24,479 bases of DNA, taken from positions 1 through 24,479 of the forward strand of contig CANPYD010000004.1 in NCBI GenBank assembly GCA_947587775.1, written 5' to 3'. The stretch comes from an uncultured Clostridia bacterium (lineage in GTDB: Bacteria > Bacillota > Clostridia > Christensenellales > Borkfalkiaceae). The position numbers and the translations under genes were made by a program. This document shows positions 1 to 7,056 of the stretch, piece after piece; position 1 is the stretch's first letter; each line of letters starts with the position of its first letter. A model generated the notes under the pieces. The model was not told the DNA's origin and ran no database searches. It saw only the letters and a list, made by a program, of their open reading frames with translations.

Positions 1-289
1 AAGAAGAGAAGCCGCGCTTTCGTAGACGACGGTTCCGCGAAGGCTGAGAAATGGGAAGAGCTGCGCCAGATGATGGAAGAGAAGACCGTGGTAAATGTCA
101 AGATCAAAGAGATCGTCAAAGGCGGCGCTATCGCGTTTGTGGAAGATATGAAAGCATTTATCCCTGCTTCGCAGATTTCGCTGAATTATGTGGAGAAGCT
201 GGAGGACTGGGTCGGCAAGCACATTGAGGCCTATATCATTACGGTTGATCCGGAGAAAAAGCGTGTGGTTCTGCCCGCCCGAGAGCTTC
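1..289 (+). pseudogene. S1 RNA-binding domain protein, 3'-truncated fragment
   Basis: The reading frame is open from base 1 and encodes the end of one linker and a nearly complete S1 domain: KWEELRQMMEEKTVV, then VKIKEIVKGGAIAFVEDM, FIPASQIS, and VDPEKKRVVL followed by AREL. This is the repeat style of clostridial ribosomal protein S1-like translation factors, which bind mRNA through OB-fold S1 domains. The 5' part lies outside the window. After about base 289 the frame continues to 747, but that continuation is only the antisense of an ABC ATPase and a TetR gene, so the S1 gene is broken at about 270-289. The break lacks any insertion sequence and falls in a stretch that makes sense in both genes. 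Confidence is high for the S1 family, low for which S1 paralogue it is. Confidence 0.8.
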
Positions 290-678
290 CCGACGGGGCG
301 GGACAGGATCTCATCGAGGGAAAATTGCGCGGACAGCTGATTGAGACGCTCCTCAAATGCCTCCCCCCAAATCCCGTAGAGGGCGGCGCGGCAGGCAAGA
401 TTTTTCTTCACGCTGAGCGAGCGGTCGAGCACGCTCTCCTGAAAGACGACGCCGAGAAGGCGCTTCGTCTCCTCGTCGATCTCCCGTCCGCCGATCGTCA
501 CATAACCCGCTGTTTTCGGCTCCCTGCCGCAGAGCACCGAAATGGTGGTGCTCTTGCCCGCGCCGTTCACGCCGAGAAAAGCAAAAAATTCCCCTTCCCT
601 GACGGAAAAGGAAATATCGTCCACCGCCTTGACTTCACCGTAATATTTTTTGAGGTGCGCTGTCTCGATGACGTTCAT
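271..678 (-). pseudogene. ABC transporter ATP-binding protein, C-terminally truncated
   Basis: Read from the ATG at 678, the frame begins MNVIETAHLKKYYGEVKAVD and has the Walker A motif GVNGAGKSTT, a Q-loop (GVVFQES), and the signature KLSGGQ. The sequence then changes into the antisense of the S1 gene, with no Walker B or H-loop. This is the drug-export/ABC-2 type of ATPase, which would energise a membrane permease; that permease is absent. The start lies one base after the TGA of the upstream TetR gene (TGA-G-ATG), so the two are translationally coupled. The frame stays open to base 1 without a stop, but codons beyond about 271 are not ABC sequence. The gene is non-functional as it stands in this assembly. 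Confidence 0.82.
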
Positions 679-679
679 C

Positions 680-1246
680 TCAGTTCTCCCAAAATCTCTG
701 GCGGTTGGGGAAGTAGTAGCCGTACAGCGCGTAAAACTGCCGCCTGAAGGCGTTCGAGATCTGCTCTTCCGTCAAGGCGTCCGACTGTTTATTGACGAGC
801 ACGCCCAGCCCGAAGGAGAAGACCGCCATATCGGCATGAAACGCCTGCGCGATCCACGCGGGCATATGATAGAGGGTGACCATCTCCTCCACGATATCGT
901 CGAGGAAGGGATCGGGCGTCCCCTTTCCCGAGAGGAAGAGATAGCGAAAGAGTCCCTTTTCGTCCCGCGCAAAACTCACAAAGCCCATACCGAAGGATTC
1001 ATAGCGGTTGCGGGAGGTATCCTGCAAATATTCGTCGATGTGCTTTTTGTACTGCGCCTTCGCCTCTCCGTGAAGAGCGCGCCGAAGGCTCTCCATATTG
1101 CGGAAAAGAGAATAGATCGGCTGGGTGGAACATTTGAGCTGCGCGGCGACGCTCCGTACGTTCAACGCCTCCGCACCCCCCTGTCGCACGACCTCCGCCG
1201 CGGCCTTGAGCACTGCTTCGCTTGTGATCTTTCGTTGTTTCGGCAT
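680..1246 (-). CDS. TetR/AcrR family transcriptional regulator
   Basis: This 188-residue protein has the usual TetR length. Residues about 8-55 form the helix-turn-helix domain, ending in the recognition region CSTQPIYSLFRNMESL typical of the family. The remainder is a helical ligand and dimer domain with no recognisable specificity. It is first in a two-gene operon with the truncated ABC ATPase, the usual arrangement of a repressor controlling an exporter. The upstream region carries two perfect palindromes over the predicted promoter, consistent with autorepression. A ribosome site (AGGTGGGGAAGT) precedes the ATG at 1246. The inducer is unknown. Confidence 0.88.
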   Translation of the reverse strand: MPKQRKITSEAVLKAAAEVVRQGGAEALNVRSVAAQLKCSTQPIYSLFRNMESLRRALHGEAKAQYKKHIDEYLQDTSRNRYESFGMGFVSFARDEKGLFRYLFLSGKGTPDPFLDDIVEEMVTLYHMPAWIAQAFHADMAVFSFGLGVLVNKQSDALTEEQISNAFRRQFYALYGYYFPNRQRFWEN

Positions 1247-1267
1247 ACTTCCCCACCTATTTATAAT

Positions 1268-1318
1268 ATTTGTTATATAACAAGTGATATTTTATCACGT
1301 TCCCCCCTCTTCTGTCAA
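1268..1318 (-). promoter_or_regulatory. Promoter and candidate TetR operator of the tetR-ABC operon
   Basis: On the minus strand TTGACA (1313-1318) and TAAAAT (1289-1294) are 18 bp apart. Two perfect inverted repeats lie on and after the -10 box: GTGATA-TTT-TATCAC (1284-1298) and TTGTTATATAACAA (1270-1283). Palindromes overlapping the promoter of an autoregulated TetR gene are the usual operator placement; binding itself is inferred. Confidence 0.6.
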
Positions 1319-1338
1319 GAGTTTGCCGAGGGTTTCGT

Positions 1339-1367
1339 TTGACTTTTTGCGCATGTGCGCATATAAT
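1339..1367 (+). promoter_or_regulatory. Promoter of the EamA transporter gene
   Basis: TTGACT (1339-1344) and TATAAT (1362-1367) have a 17-bp spacer. The expected start site (about 1374) is at most three bases upstream of the ATG at 1377, so the transcript would be leaderless or nearly so. Confidence 0.75.
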
Positions 1368-1376
1368 AACAGTATC

Positions 1377-2267
1377 ATGTATCCTGTATTCAAAAAGGGG
1401 CTTGGTGTGCTCCTGATCCTCGGGGCAGCGCTCATGTTTGCGCTGATGAATCTGTTCGTCAATCTCGCGGGCGATCTCCCCGTCATGCAGAAGGTCTTTT
1501 TCCGCAACGCGTTGACGACCGCCGTCGTCTTTGTCATCCTTCTGTTTCAAAAGAAAAAGTTCAGGATCGAGAGCAAAGAGAGCCTTCTGTGGCTGTTCCT
1601 GCGCTCCCTTCTCGGGTTCTTGGGTGTGATCCTCAACTTTTATGCGATCGACAACATCGGGAGCATTTCGGATGCTTCCATCCTCAACAAACTTTCCCCC
1701 TTCTTTGCGATCCTGTTTTCCGCCTTTCTCCTGAAAGAAAGACCCTCGATCCCCGAAGTCATCTTCGTGCTCGTCGCCTTCGGGGGCGCGATGTGCGTCA
1801 TAGAGCCGACCTTCGACATGCGCGTCCTGCCCGCGCTTGCGGGGCTCATGAGCGGCGCATGTGCGGGATTCGCCTATACCTGCGTGCGGATCCTCGCGAT
1901 GAAGGGCGAACGGGGGCTCATGACGGTATTTTTCTTCTCCGCCTTTTCGACGGTCATTGCCCTGCCCTTCTTCATCATCGGCTTCGTGCCGATGACTGCC
2001 ATGCAATGGGTCTATCTCCTGCTTGCGGGCGCCGCGACGACGGGCGGACAGTTCTTTATCACCGCCGCCTACCGTCAGGCTCCCGCGCGCGAGATCGCCG
2101 TGTTCGACTATGCGCAGGTGCTCTTTGCAGCGCTTTTGGGCTTCTTCTTCCTCTCGCAGGTCCCGAAGCCTCTGAGTATCGTCGGATACGTCGTCATCAT
2201 CGGGGCGGCAATCGGAAAAACGATCTATCAGATCGTAAAAAACAAACGGAAGCAAAAGGGGTCTTGA
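1377..2267 (+). CDS. EamA/DMT-superfamily membrane transporter
   Basis: The product is 296 residues of mostly hydrophobic sequence with about ten membrane segments arranged as two EamA repeats. Conserved EamA features include FALMNLFVNLAGDLPVMQK in the first helices, FFRN, NKLSPFFAILFSAFLLKER near residues 100-120, and the second-half equivalent AVFDYAQVLFAALLGFFFL. The family moves small metabolites or drugs by secondary transport; the substrate cannot be told. An in-frame ATG exists at 1284, but it lies upstream of the TTGACT/TATAAT promoter, so 1377 is preferred; family alignments also normally begin at about this point. No Shine-Dalgarno is visible. The stop TGA (2265-2267) is part of the -35 box of the next gene. 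Confidence 0.85.
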   Translation: MYPVFKKGLGVLLILGAALMFALMNLFVNLAGDLPVMQKVFFRNALTTAVVFVILLFQKKKFRIESKESLLWLFLRSLLGFLGVILNFYAIDNIGSISDASILNKLSPFFAILFSAFLLKERPSIPEVIFVLVAFGGAMCVIEPTFDMRVLPALAGLMSGACAGFAYTCVRILAMKGERGLMTVFFFSAFSTVIALPFFIIGFVPMTAMQWVYLLLAGAATTGGQFFITAAYRQAPAREIAVFDYAQVLFAALLGFFFLSQVPKPLSIVGYVVIIGAAIGKTIYQIVKNKRKQKGS

Positions 2268-2292
2268 CAAATTTTTTCATTTATAGTAAAAT
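2264..2292 (+). promoter_or_regulatory. Promoter of the glycerophosphodiesterase gene
   Basis: TTGACA (2264-2269) and TAAAAT (2287-2292) have a 17-bp spacer. The stop codon TGA of the EamA gene is embedded in the -35 box. The transcript would start at about 2299, giving a leader of about 26 nt containing GGAG. Confidence 0.75.
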
Positions 2293-2324
2293 ATTCACAA
2301 ATCCCAAAATAAATGGAGAAAGGT

Positions 2325-4130
2325 ATGACAGGATCCCGAAAAATATGGATGTTCGGCGCGGCGCTTACCCTTGTTGCGGTATTTTGCGGCGCGCTTTTTT
2401 CTACGGCGGTGCACGCCCATGCCGCAGAGCCCTCTTCCTCACTCGCCGAGACCTATACGGCGCAGACGCAGCTCGTCAATCCGCCCACCGTCGTCTGCGA
2501 TGTAAATTCGGCCGAAACGCTTGAAAAAATTCTTTCGTCCGCCGGCGGGGAGCGGCCTTCCAATGCCATTTTGCGCATGGACGCCGCGGCTCAGATCGTG
2601 GACGAACACGGGACCGTATTCGGCGGCTTCGGGGAAATTTACAAAAAGATCGAGGGGAAGATCATTCCCGTCGTCTCCGTCTCGGCGCAGGCGGAAGCGG
2701 ACGCGCTCGTCTCTTTTCTCACGGAAGAGATCGGGATCCTCGACCTCGCCGTCCTCGGTGCGCCCGACCTCGTGAAGAGCGTACGGGAACGGTGCCCGTC
2801 CATACGGGGTATCATAAGGGTTTCGGACATGGGTGCCTACGAATGCGTCAAAACCGCGTCCATGAGCCGTGCGGGAACGGTCCTGCTTCCTCTGAAAGAG
2901 GCGACATATGATACCGTAACCTACATCCAGAGCCGTTTCAAGGCGGTATGGACGGAAGCGGGAGACGAAATGGACGTCCGCGCCTCTGTCACGAGCGGCG
3001 CATACGGGATCGTCGCGGAGGATTTTTCCCTCGTCTATGATGTCTATGGGACGTTTCCCCCCACCCATGCCCGCATGCCCTTCAACGTTGCCCACCGCGG
3101 ACTCCCGACAACGCACAATGAAAATTCTGTCAGCGGTACGCGCGCGGCGATCGAAGCGGGGGCCACACACGTAGAGCTGGACGGCATGCTCACGACGGAC
3201 GGTGAAATCGTGATGATGCACGACGACAGCATCGCGCGCACGTCGGACGGCGCGGGAAACATCGAATCCATGACGTTGGAGCAGGTGAAGCGCGCAAGGC
3301 TCGATCTGTTCGAGCCGCGGGAGGAGATCCCCACCCTACAGGAGATCATTCCCCTCTTCGAGGACTCGGACGCGGTGCTCGTCTTTGAGATCAAGTCAAA
3401 GGGAACGGACATCGTGACGCGCCTCAAAGAGATCCTCGACGAGACGGATTTTTATGAACATATCGTCGTCATTGCCTTCGGATATCCCGCGCTCGAGCGC
3501 ATGCAGCGGGAGCTTCCCGAGGTGCCGACGGCGGATCTCAACAAATATACCGAAGGAAACTTTGCGGACATGCTCTCCACGCTCGGAAAATATAACTGCG
3601 CGATCAGTACGAACGGTTCCTCGACGAAGACGTTCAACGAAAACTATCTGCGGGACAGGGGGATCATCGGATGGTACTGGACGCAGGAGAACGAAGCAAG
3701 CGTAGACGCGGCGTTCGAAAAGGGTCTTACGGGGCTTACAAACAACGTCGGCGCCTATTTCGGCGGCAAAGAGGAGATTTTCAGGGTCGTCCGCGGGGAC
3801 GCCATCCTCACCGACAAGGAGCTCTCCGCAGGCGATGAGATCGACGTCATGACCGTCCGCTACAACGGAGAGATGGAGCTCACAAAGGGAAAGGTCGGCT
3901 ATCTCGCCGACCGCGGAGGATATTACGAGGTGATCGCAAAATATGACGCGGGAGAAGCGGTCTATTTCACCCCCGTATTCCGTGTAGACAAAGCGTCTGC
4001 GGCGGCGGAAAAACAAAAAGAGATGGGCGGAGGCTGTGCGGGAAGCCTTTCCTTCGCAGGAGCGGGCGTACTTTTCGCCGCGCTGTTGCTTGCCGCGCCG
4101 TTCGTTCTGATCAAACGCAGAGAGAGATAA
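2325..4130 (+). CDS. Membrane-anchored glycerophosphodiester phosphodiesterase family protein
   Basis: This 601-residue exported protein starts at 2325, with GGAG six bases upstream; the ATG at 2313 would place the ribosome site inside the coding region. An N-terminal signal peptide (hydrophobic core ALTLVAVFCGALF, then HAHAAEP) is followed by a region of about 210 residues that resembles a second, degenerate GDPD barrel without the catalytic set. The active domain begins at NVAHRGL (His about 257), with NEN, HVELDGML and MMHDDS supplying the expected His, Glu and Asp residues. Members hydrolyse glycerophosphodiesters to an alcohol and glycerol 3-phosphate; the substrate here could be a lipid head group or a teichoic-acid-like polymer. 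A beta-rich segment follows, then GGGCAGS, a membrane helix and KRRER at the C terminus, like a surface-sorting tail. Confidence 0.85.
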   Translation: MTGSRKIWMFGAALTLVAVFCGALFSTAVHAHAAEPSSSLAETYTAQTQLVNPPTVVCDVNSAETLEKILSSAGGERPSNAILRMDAAAQIVDEHGTVFGGFGEIYKKIEGKIIPVVSVSAQAEADALVSFLTEEIGILDLAVLGAPDLVKSVRERCPSIRGIIRVSDMGAYECVKTASMSRAGTVLLPLKEATYDTVTYIQSRFKAVWTEAGDEMDVRASVTSGAYGIVAEDFSLVYDVYGTFPPTHARMPFNVAHRGLPTTHNENSVSGTRAAIEAGATHVELDGMLTTDGEIVMMHDDSIARTSDGAGNIESMTLEQVKRARLDLFEPREEIPTLQEIIPLFEDSDAVLVFEIKSKGTDIVTRLKEILDETDFYEHIVVIAFGYPALERMQRELPEVPTADLNKYTEGNFADMLSTLGKYNCAISTNGSSTKTFNENYLRDRGIIGWYWTQENEASVDAAFEKGLTGLTNNVGAYFGGKEEIFRVVRGDAILTDKELSAGDEIDVMTVRYNGEMELTKGKVGYLADRGGYYEVIAKYDAGEAVYFTPVFRVDKASAAAEKQKEMGGGCAGSLSFAGAGVLFAALLLAAPFVLIKRRER

Positions 4131-4179
4131 TTCCGCAGCGCCGAAGCCACGGGAAGAGGCATTCGCCCCGCAAAAACGG

Positions 4180-4208
4180 TTGCCTTTTTCCTTCGGATAT
4201 GATATAGT
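4180..4208 (+). promoter_or_regulatory. Promoter of the YbhN-like gene
   Basis: TTGCCT (4180-4185) and TATAGT (4203-4208) have a 17-bp spacer. Only seven bases separate the -10 box from the ATG at 4216, so a leaderless transcript is predicted. Confidence 0.65.
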
Positions 4209-4215
4209 GTTTCAT

Positions 4216-5364
4216 ATGGACGAGCGGCAACAGGACATCGAGGAAGAGGCGCCCATCGAAGCGCCCCAAAAAGATCAGAGCCTCAAAGGATGGTGGATCA
4301 AAACCATCCTTATGCTTTTGCTTGTCGCATTTTCGATCTTTCTCCTCTTCGAGCTCGGCGGCTATCTTACGGGCGACGTCCCGCAGCTCACCCTCCATGA
4401 ACTTCTCCGCACAGTCAACTACCCCCTCCTCGCACTGCTTCTCGGCGTCATTTTGCTCTATATCGCCGTGGAGAGCGGGAAATACGCCTATATGTTCAAA
4501 GTGCAGACGGGGAAATTCCGTTTCCGCGTCGCCGTCAAGACGATGTTCCTCGGGAAATACTACGACGGCATCACCCCCCTTTCCACAGGCGGCCAGCCCT
4601 TTCAGATCTATTATCTGCACAAGAAAAAGATCGGGCGCGGCGCAGCGGGCGCGATCCCCGTGATGCGCTACCTCGTAAGCATTGCCTTCCTCTCCATCCT
4701 GTCGGCGGTGCTTCTGAGCATTACCCCCCTCTATGTGACGCCGAGCACGGTCAACCGCACGGTGCTCATCATCTCGTGGGTCTCGCTCGGCATCAACGTG
4801 CTTTTCCCGACGGCGGTTTTCCTCTTTTCGATCTTTCCCAAGACGGGGAAGAAGGTCTCGCTGTTATTGATCGGGCTGCTTGCAAAATTGCACATCATCA
4901 AAAAAAAGGAAGCGGCGGGGCTCAAGGCGGTACGCTTCATCAGCGATTACAGCCGTACGCTCCGCGGCTTCGGCAAGGAACTTTGGAAATATATTCCGCT
5001 CTGTCTTCTGTGTATCATCGAAAGTCTGCTCTTTGTGACGATCCCGTTCTTTGTCGTCATCGCAGTCGCAAACGTTGCGCCGAGCGTGGAACTTGCCGTG
5101 CAGATCGCCTGCCTTGTGATCATTACGCGCTATACGGCGCTGCTCATCCCAACCCCCGGGAATACGGGTGCGCTGGAAGTGGCGAGCTCCCTCGTCTTTG
5201 TCACCGTCTCGGGGATCGAGCCCGTCATCGGATGGACGATCCTCGTCTGGCGCTTCCTCACCTATTACGTCTATATCCTCTCCGGGATCGGCATCAATAT
5301 CTTTGAGATCATACGCGGCGCGGTGCGCAACAGGCGCGCGCGGAACGCTCTGAAAAGTCCATAA
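4216..5364 (+). CDS. YbhN/flippase-like (LPG synthase TM-domain) membrane protein
   Basis: This 382-residue integral membrane protein has a short acidic cytoplasmic N terminus (MDERQQDIEEEAP) and about eight hydrophobic helices. Family marks include KTMFLGKYYDGITPLSTGGQ, the following QIYYLHKK, and PTPGNTGALE near the C terminus, as in the UPF0104/YbhN group related to the membrane half of MprF. Related proteins are linked to lipid flipping or transport, but no substrate can be given; the catalytic aminoacyl-transfer domain of MprF is absent. An in-frame ATG at 4180 lies within the promoter, so 4216 is chosen. Transcription probably ends at the hairpin just after the stop. Confidence 0.82.
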   Translation: MDERQQDIEEEAPIEAPQKDQSLKGWWIKTILMLLLVAFSIFLLFELGGYLTGDVPQLTLHELLRTVNYPLLALLLGVILLYIAVESGKYAYMFKVQTGKFRFRVAVKTMFLGKYYDGITPLSTGGQPFQIYYLHKKKIGRGAAGAIPVMRYLVSIAFLSILSAVLLSITPLYVTPSTVNRTVLIISWVSLGINVLFPTAVFLFSIFPKTGKKVSLLLIGLLAKLHIIKKKEAAGLKAVRFISDYSRTLRGFGKELWKYIPLCLLCIIESLLFVTIPFFVVIAVANVAPSVELAVQIACLVIITRYTALLIPTPGNTGALEVASSLVFVTVSGIEPVIGWTILVWRFLTYYVYILSGIGINIFEIIRGAVRNRRARNALKSP

Positions 5365-5373
5365 CAAAAAACA

Positions 5374-5403
5374 ACCGCCGAAAAGCTCCTTCGGCGGGTT
5401 TGT
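5374..5403. terminator. Bidirectional terminator between convergent genes
   Basis: CCGCCGAA pairs with TTCGGCGG across a short loop between the convergent YbhN and metallophosphoesterase genes. On the minus strand the hairpin is followed by TTGTTTTTTGTT, a good U-tract; on the plus strand the run is shorter (GTTTGTATT). Confidence 0.7.
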
Positions 5404-5431
5404 ATTATCTATGCGGGTTTGTATTATCTAT
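5394..5431. repeat. Perfect 19-bp tandem duplication
   Basis: GCGGGTTTGTATTATCTAT occurs at 5394-5412 and again at 5413-5431. It includes the distal part of the terminator stem and reaches the stop codon of the metallophosphoesterase gene, so it looks like a recent local slippage event. Confidence 0.85.
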
Positions 5432-5892
5432 AATGAAACGATCGTCGGGGTGGCTTTCCCGCAGTGCAAAACGAGATAACAGTAACTCGGGTCGGCATAG
5501 GAGCCGAGAGACCCGGGATTGACGCAAAGAACGCCGTTGACTGTCTCGACGGAGGCGATGTGCGTGTGTCCGTACAGGGCGATGTCGCAGTCCTTCTCCT
5601 TCGCCCGCAGGGCAAGCCGTTCGAGCCCGCTCTTTACCCCGTAGCGGTGCCCGTGACAGCACAGGATGCGCATACCCTCCGCCTCAATGACACACTCCTC
5701 TTCCCCATAGGAAAAATCGCAATTTCCGCGCATGACGTAACATTTTTCGGGAAAGGCGTCGAGGGCGGGACGCATGTCGGAAGAGCCGTCGCCGAGGTGG
5801 ACGATATAGTCATTTTCGGAAAAGAGCTTCCATACCCGATCGACCGCGCCCCTTCTGCCATGGGAATCGGAGATGACGACGAAGGTTTTCAC
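5428..5892 (-). CDS. YfcE/MJ0936-type metallophosphoesterase
   Basis: The 154-residue protein has all the calcineurin-like metal-binding motifs in order: DSHG (9-12), GDGSSD (34-39), GNCD (56-59), HGH (80-82) and GHTH (108-111), followed by NPGS. This small family hydrolyses phosphodiesters in vitro; its natural substrate is generally unknown. The start codon is GTG at 5892, overlapping the TGA of rdgB as GTGA, a classic translational coupling. Pairing of rdgB with this phosphodiesterase is common in Bacillota. It ends at a TAG formed within a 19-bp duplication. Confidence 0.9.
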   Translation of the reverse strand: MKTFVVISDSHGRRGAVDRVWKLFSENDYIVHLGDGSSDMRPALDAFPEKCYVMRGNCDFSYGEEECVIEAEGMRILCCHGHRYGVKSGLERLALRAKEKDCDIALYGHTHIASVETVNGVLCVNPGSLGSYADPSYCYLVLHCGKATPTIVSL

Positions 5893-6449
5893 AGCAGCTC
5901 CTTCAATGCGGCGAGCGCGCGACCGCGGTGGGACACGCTGTTCTTTACCCCCTCTTCCGCCTCCGCAAAGGTTATGCCGAGGTCGTCGGAGAGGAAGAGC
6001 GGATCATATCCGAACCCGCCCGTGCCCCGCGCCTCATGCAGGATGGAGCCATAAGTACGCCCCTCGGCGGTCAACTCCCTTCCATCGGGGAACACCAGCG
6101 CGATCGCACAGCAAAAATGGGCGCGGCGATCCTCTGTATTTCCCAGCTTTTCGAGAAGAAGTGCACGGTTGCCCGCATCTCCCTTCCCCGAAAAGCGGGC
6201 ACTGTAGACCCCGGGTGCGCCGCCGAGGGCGTCCACGCAGAGCCCCGAATCGTCCGCAAGGGCGGGCAGCGAGGTCGCTTCAGCGACGGCACGCGCCTTG
6301 ATGAGAGCATTTTCGAGGAAGGTGCTTCCCGTCTCTTCCGGGTCACCGAAGAACCCCGCCTCGGCGGCAGACAGCACTTCGAACCCGGCGAGGATCTCTC
6401 TGATTTCTTTGAGTTTATGGGCATTGCCCGTTGCAGCTACAATTTTCAT
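5889..6449 (-). CDS. rdgB: XTP/dITP diphosphatase (non-canonical purine NTP pyrophosphatase, RdgB/HAM1)
   Basis: The product is 186 residues from the ATG at 6449, the normal size of the family. Motifs include ATGNAHKLKEI at the N terminus (nucleotide binding), ALADDSGLCVDALGG with its acidic metal ligands, FGYDPLF, and SHRGRAL near the C terminus. The enzyme removes dITP, XTP and similar damaged nucleotides by hydrolysis to the monophosphate, keeping them out of DNA. Two ATGs are adjacent (6452 and 6449); AAAGGA lies just upstream. A longer frame to 6554 exists but runs into repeat DNA. The gene overlaps its downstream partner by four bases. No clear promoter was found. Confidence 0.93.
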   Translation of the reverse strand: MKIVAATGNAHKLKEIREILAGFEVLSAAEAGFFGDPEETGSTFLENALIKARAVAEATSLPALADDSGLCVDALGGAPGVYSARFSGKGDAGNRALLLEKLGNTEDRRAHFCCAIALVFPDGRELTAEGRTYGSILHEARGTGGFGYDPLFLSDDLGITFAEAEEGVKNSVSHRGRALAALKELL

Positions 6450-6557
6450 CATTTTTTCCTTTGGGGATTGGATTTGTAGGGTGTATGAAGCCCTACCCTC
6501 TGGGGGGAGGGTGGATTTGCGCAGCAAAGACGGATGGGGGGAATAGGCGGGCATGAT

Positions 6558-6609
6558 CCCCCCACCACCGCCTGCGGCAGAGCCTCCCCCCCGCAGGGGG
6601 TAGGCCTTT
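6558..6609. repeat. Family-2 GC-rich repeat, copy A
   Basis: This ~50-bp unit starts CCCCCCACCACCGCCTGCGG and ends GCAGGGGGTAGGCCTTT. It contains a hairpin of GCCTCCCCC against GGGGGTAGGC. It is nearly identical to the unit at 6958-7009. Confidence 0.8.
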
Positions 6610-6611
6610 TT

Positions 6612-6667
6612 CTCGGCTCCCCCTTGAGGGGGAGCTGTCGCGCGCCCTTGCGCGACTGAGGGGGTGT
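6612..6667. repeat. Family-1 nested-hairpin repeat, copy a
   Basis: The unit reads CTCGGCTCCCCC, a self-pairing CTCCCCCTTGAGGGGGAG, then GTCGCGC...GCGCGAC, and closes with TGAGGGGGTGT. Related units occur at 8864-8917, 8981-9143 and 13679-13784. Confidence 0.75.
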
Positions 6668-6679
6668 CGTTCTGATTAC

Positions 6680-6766
6680 GTCATGGTGAGCTTGTCGAAC
6701 CATCACCTTATTTATAATGCGGTGATCCTTCGACACGCCGCAAGAACAGCGGCGGCTCAGGATGAC
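6680..6766. repeat. REP-like inverted repeat pair with a hairpin inserted in one arm
   Basis: The left arm (6680-6707, GTCATGGTGAGCTTGTCGAA then CCATCACC) and the right arm (6721-6766, GGTGATCCTTCGACA ... GCTCAGGATGAC) are inverse complements apart from two dinucleotide changes (GG/CC). They are separated by a 13-bp AT-rich loop. The right arm is interrupted by an extra hairpin CGCCGC-AAGAACA-GCGGCG. The core resembles widely dispersed REP-type sequences. Confidence 0.7.
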
Positions 6767-6921
6767 GAAATTTAATCACCAAGAGACCGCCCTTCGTTCT
6801 AAATTTCTGCGCGAAGCAAAACCACGCTTTTGCGGCAGCGCACTCAATTTGCCGAACCCCTTCGGCTTACTGTTCTTTCAAAGCGATTTTCGGAGTGACT
6901 CAATTTGATGCACGGGGAAGG

Positions 6922-7050
6922 TTCGCTCGTTCATTTCTTTTCGATGCCCCGCGAAATCCCCCCCACCACCGCCTGCGGCGGAGCCTCCCCCCGCAGGGGG
7001 TAGGCCTTTCGCGGCGGCGAGCAAAGAAATGAACGAAACAATCGAGCGAA
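6922..7050. repeat. Long imperfect inverted repeat enclosing a family-2 repeat
   Basis: Arm 6922-6956 (TTCGCTCG, TTCATTTCTTT, CCCCGCGAAA) mirrors arm 7007-7050 (TTTCGCGGCGGCGAG, AAAGAAATGAA, CGAGCGAA) and encloses a family-2 unit. It begins seven bases after the mgtE stop and may end mgtE transcription, or may be a small non-autonomous element. Confidence 0.65.
6958..7009. repeat. Family-2 GC-rich repeat, copy B
   Basis: This is a near-identical copy of 6558-6609 in the same orientation, differing mainly by A/G in GCGGCGGAGCC and one C in the C-run. Confidence 0.8.
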
Positions 7051-7056
7051 TCAGAA

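Larger units (their letters stand above)
6453..7056. other. Gene-free intergenic block filled with repeats
   Basis: No convincing gene lies in this ~600-bp space between rdgB and the end of mgtE. It holds a GTAGGG...CCCTAC hairpin near 6478, two copies of a ~50-bp GC-rich repeat, one nested-hairpin repeat, a REP-like inverted pair, two small hairpins (GCAAAA...TTTTGC near 6827; GCCGAA...TTCGGC near 6853), and a long imperfect inverted repeat beside the mgtE stop. Individual items are listed separately. Confidence 0.7.

Noticed and set aside
70..747. A continuous plus-strand frame of 225 codons joining an S1 domain to a long tail
   Set aside because: Everything beyond about base 289 is the exact antisense of an ABC ATPase with Walker A and LSGGQ motifs and then of a TetR gene, so the fusion protein is not real.
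1257..2270. A 337-codon minus-strand frame opposite the EamA gene
   Set aside because: It is highly charged, lacks domain features, and mirrors a transporter with a good promoter and conserved helices on the plus strand.
6612..7050. Insertion sequence between rdgB and mgtE
   Set aside because: There is no transposase frame; the inverted repeats are short and fit REP-like or terminator structures better.
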